From DASWIP01 sp036397635 (lineage in GTDB: Bacteria; Actinomycetota; AC-67), in the NCBI GenBank assembly GCA_036397635.1, contig DASWIP010000002.1, positions 1 through 20,674 on the forward strand: a stretch of 20,674 bases of DNA. The letters are read 5' to 3'. Shown one piece after another: positions 7,821 to 15,013 of this stretch (positions within the stretch are counted from its first letter, which is position 1; each line of letters starts with the position of its first letter). The position numbers and the translations under genes are program-made. The notes beneath the pieces were generated by a model. The model saw only the letters and a program-made list of their open reading frames with translations. It was not told the origin of the DNA and did not search any database.

Positions 7821-8255
7821 TCAGCCGTCTTCGAGCACGCGCTTCAGGTTCGCGACGAATCCCAGGTTCGCCTTGCGGATCATCCGCTTGATGACCAGCG
7901 TCATCAAGACGGCCGGCCCCGGAGGCGTGACCTCGATGCGCCGCGTGAAGCGTGACCCCTCACCCTCGGGCTCGACGCGGTGGGTGATGGCGACCTTCAT
8001 CTTGCCCATCGTGCCGCGCAAGGCGGTCACGCGCGGCGGCTGATACTCCTCGACCGTGAAGGTCCCTTCCGAGACGCCCATCGAGGGCTTCACGCGGACC
8101 CAGAACTGCGTACCGCGCTCGACCGGACCGTCGCCCTGAAGTTTCGCCTCCAGAACGTCCGTGTGCCACCGATGTTCGTTGCGCATGTCGACCACAAAGG
8201 AGAAGACGTCCTCGGGTGACCGGGCGATCGTTGTGCTGACCTCGACGCGTGCCAT
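7821..8255 (-). CDS. SRPBCC-family protein (polyketide cyclase/dehydrase or START-like fold)
   Basis: This 144-residue helix-grip protein begins MARVEVSTTIARSPEDVFSF, the classic SRPBCC opening in which a charged strand leads into the (S/A)PEDVF helix. It then has a WHTDVLEAKLQGDGP strand region, a GTFTVEEYQPPRVTALRG strand pair, a positively charged FTRRIEVTPPGP strand and a long C-terminal helix (LGFVANLKRVLEDG). Members bind hydrophobic ligands or act as aromatase/cyclase-like enzymes; no catalytic residues can be assigned here. I chose the ATG at 8255 over an in-frame TTG at 8279 because GGGGAGGT lies four bases before it. It is 27 bp downstream of the DUF4242 fusion gene on the same strand, so the two probably share a transcript. 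Confidence 0.88.
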   Translation of the reverse strand: MARVEVSTTIARSPEDVFSFVVDMRNEHRWHTDVLEAKLQGDGPVERGTQFWVRVKPSMGVSEGTFTVEEYQPPRVTALRGTMGKMKVAITHRVEPEGEGSRFTRRIEVTPPGPAVLMTLVIKRMIRKANLGFVANLKRVLEDG

Positions 8256-8282
8256 CGCTACCTCCCCTCGTCGCTGCAAACC

Positions 8283-8945
8283 CTAGCGGGCATTCGTTCG
8301 GGTGAACCCGCTCACGTGTGTCGGCACCACGGTCACCTGCACGCCCGGAGGGCTGAACCGCTTGATCGTGTCCACCGTCGACTCCCCGTGGCCGTACACC
8401 TGCGTGCCGAGCGATCCGTCGAGGTACTCATCGAACGCGGTGCTGATGTGCTCGGCGATAAGCCTCATGTGGAAGTCCATCGATGCCGCGTCGGGGTGCA
8501 CCTGAATGATGCTCACCGCCGACCCGTCCCCGTTAAAGTAGACGTTGAACGAGATCAGCCGTGGCTCGTTGGTCTCCACGAACTCGGCGTGCTCGCCCAG
8601 AGCGTTGCGCGCTTCCTCGGCCTTCCCCTCCTTGATGGAGTAGGTCCCGATGAAGATGAATGGTGCGGTCATGTCTCCTCCTCCTCGTTCAGTCGCACAC
8701 TCGATGACGCGGTAGATGCGGTCGGCGAGCAGACCATGCGCCTCACGATGCACCGCGGCGGCCGCCTCCGCGTCCGGCGCGTGGACCAGACAGAACGCCT
8801 TCCGGGCTCGCTCATCGAGCCAGGTGCGCTCGTACCGAACGCCGCGCAGCCCCTGGACGTCGACGTCGCGTCGATGGAGCTCGGCGAACGCCTCCGCCGT
8901 CGTCCCCTCAGGGAGCCACTCGTGAACGTCCAAGAACACCGGCAC
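8283..8945 (-). CDS. DUF4242 protein fused in frame to a small ferredoxin-fold-like protein (or two cistrons joined by an indel)
   Basis: One uninterrupted frame encodes two modules. The first (GTG 8945 to about 8700) opens VPVFLDVHEW and contains ELHRRDVDVQGLRGVRYER, then AFCLVHAPDAEAAAAVHREAHG and ADRIYRVIE, matching DUF4242. This family includes the nickel-binding SCO4226, and the second DUF4242 protein at 18367 aligns along its length. The second module (ATG 8672, 129 residues) reads APFIFIGTYSIKEGKAEEAR, SFNVYFNGDGSAVSIIQVHP and HISTAFDEYLDG, resembling antibiotic-biosynthesis-monooxygenase or Dabb-type barrels. A strong SD lies before ATG 8672. Adding one G near 8700 would end module one at a TGA (8691-8689), 16 bases before that ATG, as in an ordinary operon. 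Whether the fusion is real is open. An upstream ATG at 8990 is an alternative start, but family starts and the GGAGG before the GTG favour 8945. Confidence 0.75.
   Translation of the reverse strand: MPVFLDVHEWLPEGTTAEAFAELHRRDVDVQGLRGVRYERTWLDERARKAFCLVHAPDAEAAAAVHREAHGLLADRIYRVIECATERGGGDMTAPFIFIGTYSIKEGKAEEARNALGEHAEFVETNEPRLISFNVYFNGDGSAVSIIQVHPDAASMDFHMRLIAEHISTAFDEYLDGSLGTQVYGHGESTVDTIKRFSPPGVQVTVVPTHVSGFTRTNAR
8670..8687 (-). promoter_or_regulatory. Internal Shine-Dalgarno and ATG at the DUF4242 fusion junction
   Basis: The minus strand reads GAGGAGGAGGAGACATG here, a strong ribosome binding site followed by the ATG at 8672. A site this good inside an ORF suggests the second module is, or was, translated on its own. 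Confidence 0.65.
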
Positions 8946-9074
8946 CGTCCTCCGATCTCCTTCCTCCGCAATCGCGAACCGTGAGAACATGGTGAAGGGC
9001 GGCGCTAAAGCTCCGCTAACGGCTGCGGTCCGGCGAGCGATATCGTCCATAGAACGGGCGAACGGAACGAGGCA

Positions 9075-12000
9075 GTGCAGACGAGCGGTACGGCGGTCAC
9101 ACCCGGGGGATTCGCGTTCCGCATCCTCGGGCCCACCGGAGTGAGCATGGCCGGCCGACCCGTCGAGCTTCCGGCGGGCCGCGCGCGCGCCATCCTTGCC
9201 CTTCTGCTGCTGCACCCGGGCGAGGCGATCCCGGCCGAACAGATGATCGACGAGCTCTGGGGCGAGCATCGTCCGGCCACGACCGCGACGGTCGTGCAAG
9301 GCCACGTGTCCAAGCTTCGCAAGGTGATCGAGCCGGAGCGTCGCAGAGGGCAGCCCCCCACCGTCCTGCGGACGGCCGGGTCGGGGTACTTGCTGGACGT
9401 CGAGCCCGATGCGATCGACGCGAACCGGTTCAAGCACATGCTCGACGATGCGCGCGACCACACCCCCGAGGCCCGCTCGTCGACGCTGGCTGCCGCGTTG
9501 GCGCTCTGGCGTGGTCCCGCGCTCGCCGACTTCACCTACGAGCCGTTCGCGCAGCGCGCGATCGCGGCGCTCGAGGAGTTGAGGATCGCGGCGCTGGAGG
9601 AGCGCATCGAAGCCGACCTCGCGCTCGGTCGCCACGCCGAGCTCACCGCGGAGATCGGGGAGATGGTCGCCGCGTACCCGTTCCGTGAGCGACTGCGCGG
9701 TGCGCTGATGCTCGCACTGTACCGATCCGGGCGCCAGAGCGACGCGCTCGCTGCCTATCGCGACGCACGCGAGACACTAGTCGCCGAGCTGGGGATCGAA
9801 CCGAACCAGGCGCTGCGTAGTCTCGAGGCGGCGATCCTCGCGCAGGACGCATCGCTGGAGCCGACGGTCGCACCGACTCCACAGCCTCCATGGGAGGACG
9901 GCGCGGCCTGGCTGCCGCGCGAACGCAAGGTCGTGACGGTCGTGTACGCGGACCTGGCGCCGGTCGGCGACCCCGACGTCGATCCCGAGGCGCGCCGGCG
10001 CGCGATGGCCCGTTCGCTGGACGTCGTCGCCGGCGTGATGCGCGGGCACGGCGCGCGGGTCGAGGAGATCCCGGGGGACCTCATCCTCGGCACCTTCGGG
10101 CTCCCGGTGGCGCACGAGGACGACGCGGTCCGGGCCGTGGGCGCGGCACTCGCGGTGCGCGCCTCGCTGCGAGGAGATGCCGAGCAGACCGGGTTCCGGG
10201 CAGGCATCGCGACCGGCGAGATCGTCACCGGTGGGCGGGTGACGCGGGCGACGGGAGCCGCGATCACTCTGGCGGCTCGCCTGCAGCAAGCGGCCGTCGA
10301 CGGCGAAGTGCTCGTGGGACCGGTGACGAAGCGCTCGATCGAGGGCGCCGCGGTGCTCGAACCCGTTCGCGGGGCCGCGAGCGATCGGTGGCGCCTGCTC
10401 GAGCTGATCGAGGGCGCACCGGCGATCCCCCGCCGGCTCGACGCCCCGTTGGTGGGGCGCGGCGCTGAGCTGACCCGCGTGCGGACGTCGTTCGCCTCGG
10501 CCGCGCGTCACCGTGCGCCATTCCGCCTGACGCTGCTGGGCGAGGCGGGTAACGGCAAGTCGCGGCTCGCGCGCGCCTTCACCGCGTCGATCGGCGATGC
10601 CGCTCGAGTATGCACCGGCAAGTGCCCAGCATTCGGCGACGGCCGCACGTTCGTCCCCCTTCGCCAGGCGCTGCTGGACGCGGCGGGCCCGCGCGGCTGG
10701 ACGGCGATCGCAGAGTTGCTCGACGAGGAGGAGGACGGTCGGAGGGTCGGCGCGCTGGTCGCTGGCGCAATCGGCATCGGCCCGCAGACCAGCGCTCCCG
10801 ACGAATTGTTTGCAGCCATCCGCCGACTGTTCGAGATCCTGGCGGCCCAGCGACCCCTCGCCGTGGTGCTTGAGGATGTCCACTGGGCACAGCCGACATT
10901 CCTGGATCTCGTCGATTACCTGTCCGACGGTATCCGTGGGCCGGTGTTCATGCTGTGCTTAGCCAGGCCCGAGCTCGTGGAGTCCCGACCGGGCTGGGGC
11001 ACCGGGAGCGCGAACGCCGACGTGGTCTTCCTCGAACCGCTCGGCACGCGCGACATCGAGCACCTGATCGGAGAGCGGTCGGGCGGGTGCACGTCCGCCA
11101 ACGCCATCGCCGGGATCGCGAAGGCATCGCGGGGGAACCCGCTGTTCGCCGAGCAGCTCCTGGTCACTCACCGGGAAGGCGAGCCAGGCTCGATCCCGTC
11201 CTCGCTGCGGAGCCTGCTCGCGAGCCGCATCGACCGGCTCGGTCCAGGCGAGCGCGACCTGCTGCGGTCCGCCGCGATCGCCGGGGATGACCTCACCGAA
11301 GAGGCACTGCTGGCGCTCGTACCCGACTCGGCGCGTCGGTACGTGGAGAGCCACCTCGCCGAGCTCGAGCGCAGGCGGTTGATCGTGCGCGAACCGCCGC
11401 ACGCGCTCGCGTTCGGGCACGCCTTGATCCGAGACGCGGCCTACCAGAGCATCACCCGGGCGGATCGCGCGCGATTGCACGTACGTTTCGCCGACTGGCT
11501 CGATATCGTGTCGGAGCCACCGGTCGAGCTCGACGCGATCGTGGGGTTCCATCTCGAGCATGCGTTCAATCACGGACGAGCGAGCGGCGAGGACGGGGAA
11601 GAGCAGCACCGGCTCGGGATCAGGGCCGGCGAGCGCCTAGCCGAGGCCGGCGCGCGCGCGCACGGACGCTTCGACCTGCCGGCGGCGGAGAACCTGTTGA
11701 GCCGGGCGCGCGCGCTCCTGCCTCGGGATCACGTCCGGCGCGCCGTGGTCGACGCCCACCTCGCCGAGGCGTGCTTGCCGCTCGGGCATCACACGCGCGC
11801 ACAGGAACTGCTCGGCGAGCAGATCGAGACGACCAGCGATCCATCGAGGGCATGGGACGCCAGGGTGGAGCGCGCACGAAGCCTGTACATGACCGGTCCG
11901 GACCCCGCAACGCTCGGTTCGCTGGCCGCGGAGGCCGAGGAGGCCGAGGCGTTCTACGCCGCGCAAGACGATGACACCGGCCGCGCACGCAGCGCGATCC

Positions 12001-12821
12001 TGCAGGGTCTGGTCCATCTTCGCGCGGGCCGGATCGTCGAGGCGGAGGCCTTTGCGCTGCGAGCGATGGCTCTCGCGGACCGGTCCGGCAACCTGCGCGA
12101 GCAGCTCACGACGCGGTGGCTGCTGGCCGAGGCGCTCGTGCTCGGGCCGACGCCTCTGGAGGAGGTCATCGGACGGTTGAAGGGCGTCGTGGAGGTCGCG
12201 GGTCGCTCCCACCCGATGGTCCTCCACCAGCTCGCGATCGCGCATGCGATGAGCGGACGCTTCGACGAGGCGAAGGAAGTGAACGAGCAGGCGCGAGCGC
12301 TGCTCGTGGAGCGTTACCGGGTCCGGCGCCTGCTGATGTTCACCGCCGACGCGAGCGCGCAGGTTTCGCATCTGGCCGGCGAACAGGGTCACGCGGAGGC
12401 GCACTTGCGGACGGTGCTGGCCTTCGCCCGCGAAACACACGAGCGCGACGCCGTCGCCCGGGCGGCCGGTCGTCTCGCGCTCCTGCTCCATGCGTCGGGA
12501 CAACCCGACGATGCGGCGACCTTCGCGGCGATGTGCGCCGAGCAGGCGCCGGCCGAAGCGGTGGTGGCTCAAGCGCTCGCGCGCGCGGCCTCCGCCCGCG
12601 TCGCATCGACCGCCGGCAGACACGACGAAGCGGAGGAACGCGCGCGCGAAGCCGTCGGGTTGGCGCCCGAGGAGATGCTCACCCTGCGAGCGGATATGCT
12701 CGTTGAACTCGCCACCGTCCTGACCGCTGCGGGCGGAGTGGCCTCCGGCCAGAAGGACGAAGCGATCGTGCTCTTTGAACGAAAGGGGAACCGCGCCGCC
12801 GCAGGCCTCATCCAGCCGTGA
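9075..12821 (+). CDS. Giant BTAD/AfsR-like regulator with cyclase-like, AAA ATPase and TPR regions
   Basis: This 1248-residue protein begins with an OmpR-type winged helix (FRILGPTGVSMAGRPVEL to LRTAGSGYLLDV, residues 14-113) and a bacterial transcriptional activation domain (about 118-265, with AAYRDARETLVAELGIEP). A class III cyclase-like domain follows (285-430). Metal-binding Asp293 (VVYADLA) and Asp335 (PGDLILGTFG) are present, but the catalytic Asn of the usual NxAAR motif is Thr398 (ATGAAITLAARLQ), with Arg402 kept, so cyclase activity is doubtful. An AAA/STAND NTPase then shows Walker A GEAGNGKS (489-496) and Walker B VVLEDVHWA (597-605). The last 450 residues are TPR-like helices. 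The likely role is NTP-gated transcription activation. A GTG start at 9075 follows ACGAGG. It is divergent from the DUF4242 fusion gene across 129 bp, a natural target. Confidence 0.93.
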   Translation: MQTSGTAVTPGGFAFRILGPTGVSMAGRPVELPAGRARAILALLLLHPGEAIPAEQMIDELWGEHRPATTATVVQGHVSKLRKVIEPERRRGQPPTVLRTAGSGYLLDVEPDAIDANRFKHMLDDARDHTPEARSSTLAAALALWRGPALADFTYEPFAQRAIAALEELRIAALEERIEADLALGRHAELTAEIGEMVAAYPFRERLRGALMLALYRSGRQSDALAAYRDARETLVAELGIEPNQALRSLEAAILAQDASLEPTVAPTPQPPWEDGAAWLPRERKVVTVVYADLAPVGDPDVDPEARRRAMARSLDVVAGVMRGHGARVEEIPGDLILGTFGLPVAHEDDAVRAVGAALAVRASLRGDAEQTGFRAGIATGEIVTGGRVTRATGAAITLAARLQQAAVDGEVLVGPVTKRSIEGAAVLEPVRGAASDRWRLLELIEGAPAIPRRLDAPLVGRGAELTRVRTSFASAARHRAPFRLTLLGEAGNGKSRLARAFTASIGDAARVCTGKCPAFGDGRTFVPLRQALLDAAGPRGWTAIAELLDEEEDGRRVGALVAGAIGIGPQTSAPDELFAAIRRLFEILAAQRPLAVVLEDVHWAQPTFLDLVDYLSDGIRGPVFMLCLARPELVESRPGWGTGSANADVVFLEPLGTRDIEHLIGERSGGCTSANAIAGIAKASRGNPLFAEQLLVTHREGEPGSIPSSLRSLLASRIDRLGPGERDLLRSAAIAGDDLTEEALLALVPDSARRYVESHLAELERRRLIVREPPHALAFGHALIRDAAYQSITRADRARLHVRFADWLDIVSEPPVELDAIVGFHLEHAFNHGRASGEDGEEQHRLGIRAGERLAEAGARAHGRFDLPAAENLLSRARALLPRDHVRRAVVDAHLAEACLPLGHHTRAQELLGEQIETTSDPSRAWDARVERARSLYMTGPDPATLGSLAAEAEEAEAFYAAQDDDTGRARSAILQGLVHLRAGRIVEAEAFALRAMALADRSGNLREQLTTRWLLAEALVLGPTPLEEVIGRLKGVVEVAGRSHPMVLHQLAIAHAMSGRFDEAKEVNEQARALLVERYRVRRLLMFTADASAQVSHLAGEQGHAEAHLRTVLAFARETHERDAVARAAGRLALLLHASGQPDDAATFAAMCAEQAPAEAVVAQALARAASARVASTAGRHDEAEERAREAVGLAPEEMLTLRADMLVELATVLTAAGGVASGQKDEAIVLFERKGNRAAAGLIQP

Positions 12822-12827
12822 TGCGTC

Positions 12828-12852
12828 CTCGAGGGAAGCGTTCGGACTCGAG
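12828..12852 (+). terminator. Weak hairpin after the giant regulator
   Basis: CTCGAG recurs at 12828-12833 and 12847-12852. Being self-complementary, the two copies can pair around a 13-base loop, seven bases past the stop codon. The stem is only 6 bp and there is no T-tract. Confidence 0.3.
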
Positions 12853-12905
12853 AGCCTTCGGATCATCCGGTAGCCGACCTATCGCCGTAGGCTAGGGAAG
12901 ACAGA

Positions 12906-12921
12906 ACTTCGTGCACGAAGT
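12906..12921. promoter_or_regulatory. Perfect 16-bp palindrome (operator candidate)
   Basis: ACTTCGTGCACGAAGT reads identically on both strands. It lies 104 bp before the strong-SD micro-ORF and 268 bp before the VOC gene, in otherwise non-coding sequence (12822-13009). A 16-bp perfect palindrome without spacer is the form of a dimeric regulator site. No matching second copy was noticed in the window. Confidence 0.55.
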
Positions 12922-13009
12922 GTCGGCCGGCGTCTGCACGTCGTCCTCGGAGCGTTACCTGCGGTTCGAGATACCGGTGGGGTGATCGACGCGGGAAGGA
13001 GGTGAGGCG

Positions 13010-13090
13010 ATGTTCCGAGTTGCGCAAGTTCAGAGACGCTTTCGATTCTGCGACTGTGTCGATACCTCCAACATGAGCAACGACGGATAG
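13010..13090 (+). CDS. 26-codon ORF with near-perfect Shine-Dalgarno; possible leader peptide
   Basis: An ATG at 13010 follows AAGGAGGTGA (12996-13005), which matches the canonical anti-Shine-Dalgarno complement over ten bases, with seven bases between GGAGG and the ATG. It encodes 26 residues: a basic stretch (VQRRFRF), a CDC motif and a polar tail (SNMSNDG), ending at TAG 13088-13090. There is no signal peptide or recognisable family. It could be a leader peptide for the VOC gene 83 bp downstream, a small protein in its own right, or a dead 5' end. The ribosome site is the only strong evidence. Confidence 0.45.
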   Translation: MFRVAQVQRRFRFCDCVDTSNMSNDG

Positions 13091-13173
13091 GTGCCGCCAT
13101 CTAGTCACAGTCCCATTGGTTATGTCAGAGTGAAATCCGATGTCATCCGTTACGACACATCAGGGAGGCGATC

Positions 13174-13545
13174 ATGCTCAAGCTGAACAGCATCATGCTC
13201 GGAACGGAGGACCCGAAGGCCCTGAGCGACTTCTACGCGAAGATCCTTGGCAAACCAACGTGGGACGATGGCGTGTACATCGGATGGCAGCTCGGTGATG
13301 CAGCCCTGATGATCGGTCCGCACTCCGAGGTGAAGGGTCACAACGAGATGCCCGGACGGATCATGTGGAATCTTGAGACACCCGACGTCCAGCAAGAGTT
13401 CGAGCGCATCAAGACTCTCGGCGCCACCGTCGTTCAAGAGCCGTACAGGCCAGGAGGCGGGGAGAACGAGAGCTTCTGGATGGCGACCTTCGAGGACACC
13501 GACGGGAACTACTTTCAACTCGCGTCCCCGATGCCGGACATGTAG
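13174..13545 (+). CDS. VOC-superfamily (glyoxalase/bleomycin-resistance-like) protein
   Basis: This 123-residue protein has the paired beta-alpha-beta-beta-beta modules of the vicinal oxygen chelate fold. Module one is LNSIMLGTEDPKALSDFYAK to DDGVYIGWQLGDAALMIGP, and module two is RIMWNLETPDVQQEFERIKT to FEDTDGNYFQLASP. Length is normal for a single-domain VOC protein, which would act as a dimer. The usual metal ligands are not obvious: the position normally His in the first strand is not His (NSIML), and the terminal Glu of the DPDGNxxEL motif is Gln115. Ligand binding or an atypical reaction is therefore more likely than glyoxalase I chemistry. The ATG at 13174 follows GGGAGG. An imperfect inverted repeat (GATGT...ACATC) covers the region just upstream. 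Confidence 0.88.
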   Translation: MLKLNSIMLGTEDPKALSDFYAKILGKPTWDDGVYIGWQLGDAALMIGPHSEVKGHNEMPGRIMWNLETPDVQQEFERIKTLGATVVQEPYRPGGGENESFWMATFEDTDGNYFQLASPMPDM

Positions 13546-13649
13546 ATCACGTCCCGCCGGTGCGCGCGATGCATCAACGTCTCCCGGGCCTAGCGTGTCC
13601 TAGCCCCAAGTCGTAGCGACGGCGTTGCCTTTACCGAGTCTCGTAGGTC

Positions 13650-14055
13650 ATGAAGGGTCCTGGTTGCGAGTCCTCGTCGGCCCGATCGAGCTCCACATGT
13701 GGGCACAGACCGACGCGACCGACGCCGACTTCATCGCGCGGATCTCCGACGTGGCGCCCGACGGTTCGTCGATGTTGATCACCACAGGCTACGTCCGAGC
13801 GTCCCACCGAGCGTGGGATCCATCGAAGTCGATCCCAAGCGAGCCATGGACTCCCCAATGAAAGTCCTGCCACCGTGCACCGGCTGGTTCCGATGGAGTT
13901 CCGCATCGACATCCGGCCCACGGCGTACCATGCAACCCGGCCACCGGCTCCGGTTGACGATCAACTCCAGCGATACGCCCAACCACGAGCCGCTTCCATA
14001 CCCGGCTCGTAACACGATCCACCACGACGCTCGGTTGCCTTCGGGCTGCTGCTGA
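13650..14055 (+). pseudogene. CocE/NonD-family hydrolase remnant (PepX C-terminal domain, frameshifted)
   Basis: Three frames in succession spell the C-terminal beta-sandwich of an Xaa-Pro dipeptidyl-peptidase-like CocE/NonD hydrolase. Frame one reads VGPIELHMWAQTDATDADFI, then ARISDVAPDGSSMLITTGY and VRASHRAWDPSKSIPSEPW, ending at a TGA near 13860. A second frame continues SPATVHRLVPMEFRIDIRPT. A third takes over near 13930 with MQPGHRLRLTINSSDTPNHE and PLPYPARNTIHHD, to a stop at 14053-14055. The order and content match the family. The whole alpha/beta-hydrolase catalytic domain is missing and there is no start, so this is a decayed 3' fragment. Two frameshifts within 100 bp argue for pseudogenisation rather than one sequencing slip. 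Confidence 0.82.
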
Positions 14056-14066
14056 CCCTGCGATAG

Positions 14067-14170
14067 CTACTCGAGCACCACCAACGTCGAACCCGTCTCG
14101 ACGTTGACGCCGGCCTTGACGTTCACCGCGCCGACCGTGCCGTCGCGAGGCGCGTTGACCGGCCGAGAGA
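14067..14170 (-). pseudogene. Biotin/lipoyl carrier-domain remnant (acyl-CoA carboxylase-like C-terminus)
   Basis: On the minus strand about 35 codons read NISRPVNAPRDGTVGAVNV, then KAGVNVETGSTLVVLE and a TAG (14069-14067). This is the second half of a biotinyl domain, in which (I/V)xAPxDGxV...V..G..V..G..LVVLE follows the biotinylated lysine in acetyl/propionyl-CoA carboxylase carrier subunits. The EAMKM biotinylation motif and everything before it are not recognisable upstream. It is a short gene tail stranded 12 bp from the end of the hydrolase remnant, tail to tail. Confidence 0.65.
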
Positions 14171-14475
14171 TGTTGGACGGAGCGTTCTCAGAGACGGAAC
14201 GAGCCTGGTGCCGGATCCCAAGCGGATGACGGAGCGCTGTCGCTCAGCCACGTCGTAGCCGACCCGTCTGACGTTCCCTTGAGTCGGGATCGCTCGACTT
14301 CGCCCCCTCAGCCGTGGCCCGACCAGCATCGGTCAACGTCTGGGTCGCGACGATCAAACAGACTACAGACTGTTCGCGAAGAGCACTCTCGCGATCCCTA
14401 TATCCATCCGGCAGCACGCTCAGGAACGTGAGGTCATCCCGAGGGACTTCTTCGGAGTGTAGGAGCTTGGCGAGG
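14171..14475. other. Non-coding stretch; no supported gene
   Basis: Neither strand shows a recognisable protein here. Overlapping short frames have no ribosome site or family resemblance. The area lies between the carrier-domain remnant and the membrane protein stop and is probably degraded sequence. Confidence 0.45.
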
Positions 14476-14988
14476 CTATGGTGCGCGCTCTTTCTGCTGC
14501 TTGCGCCACCCATAGCCCGTCATGCCGCGTGGTTTGTAGATGTTCAGCACAAGGATCACGAGCAGCATCACCGTTCCCCCGATGGAATGGAAGAGCGTGC
14601 TCCCCAGCGCGCGCAGCGCTTCGGTCGTAGTCGCTGGATCTCGGGCGACGTCTGCGTATGACCTGATCGTTCGCGTCTCGATGAGAAGCACGACGGTGGC
14701 GATCATCGTCAGCACGAGCGAGATCAGGACCCAGTAGTGGCGGAACAGCCCCCACTTGGAACCAAGGGAGATGATGATCCCAGTGGTTAGTGATGCGATG
14801 GCGAGCGGGAGGATGACCCGGAGTGCGATCAGCTCCATCCCGAGGTACGCCGCACGCAACCTCTGCCCGTCGTCGCTCGTCGCGGCGGCAACGTCCAAAG
14901 CCATGTAGGCGGCGACCGCGCCGAGCCAGCCGATCGACAAGGTGAGATGCACGGCGAGCGTGAACTTTCGGGCGCCCGACGACATCAT
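14476..14988 (-). CDS. Four-helix membrane protein, DUF2269-like
   Basis: This 170-residue integral membrane protein has four predicted helices (about 10-35, 51-75, 83-104 and 131-151), conserved-looking membrane histidines (His14 in LAVHLTLSIGW and His134 in LFHSIGGTV), and a basic C-terminal tail (KPRGMTGYGWRKQQKE). The layout matches small DUF2269/CopD-like membrane families, but no exact family is certain. The ATG at 14988 (of two adjacent ATGs) was chosen because it lies 25 bp after the cupredoxin stop at 15014. An upstream in-frame extension would overlap that gene. It is almost certainly co-transcribed with the cupredoxin, suggesting that the pair handles copper or electron transfer at the membrane (inference). 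Confidence 0.82.
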   Translation of the reverse strand: MMSSGARKFTLAVHLTLSIGWLGAVAAYMALDVAAATSDDGQRLRAAYLGMELIALRVILPLAIASLTTGIIISLGSKWGLFRHYWVLISLVLTMIATVVLLIETRTIRSYADVARDPATTTEALRALGSTLFHSIGGTVMLLVILVLNIYKPRGMTGYGWRKQQKERAP

Positions 14989-15013
14989 GATGGGTTTCGC
15001 ACCTTGAAATGTC

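Noticed and set aside
8991..9635. Upstream in-frame extension of the DUF4242 fusion gene
   Set aside because: The frame stays open into the start of the giant regulator on the opposite strand, but the extension is Arg-rich mirror sequence. DUF4242 proteins start at the (M/V)PxFxDVH motif.
9777..10883. 368-codon minus-strand open frame
   Set aside because: It is antisense to the cyclase-like and AAA domains, which carry recognisable motifs on the plus strand.
11637..12866. 409-codon minus-strand open frame
   Set aside because: It is antisense to the TPR part of the giant regulator. The composition is that of a mirror frame and there is no ribosome site.
14244..14513. 89-codon minus-strand ORF past the membrane protein gene
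   Set aside because: No ribosome site, no family resemblance, and it overlaps the end of the membrane protein gene.
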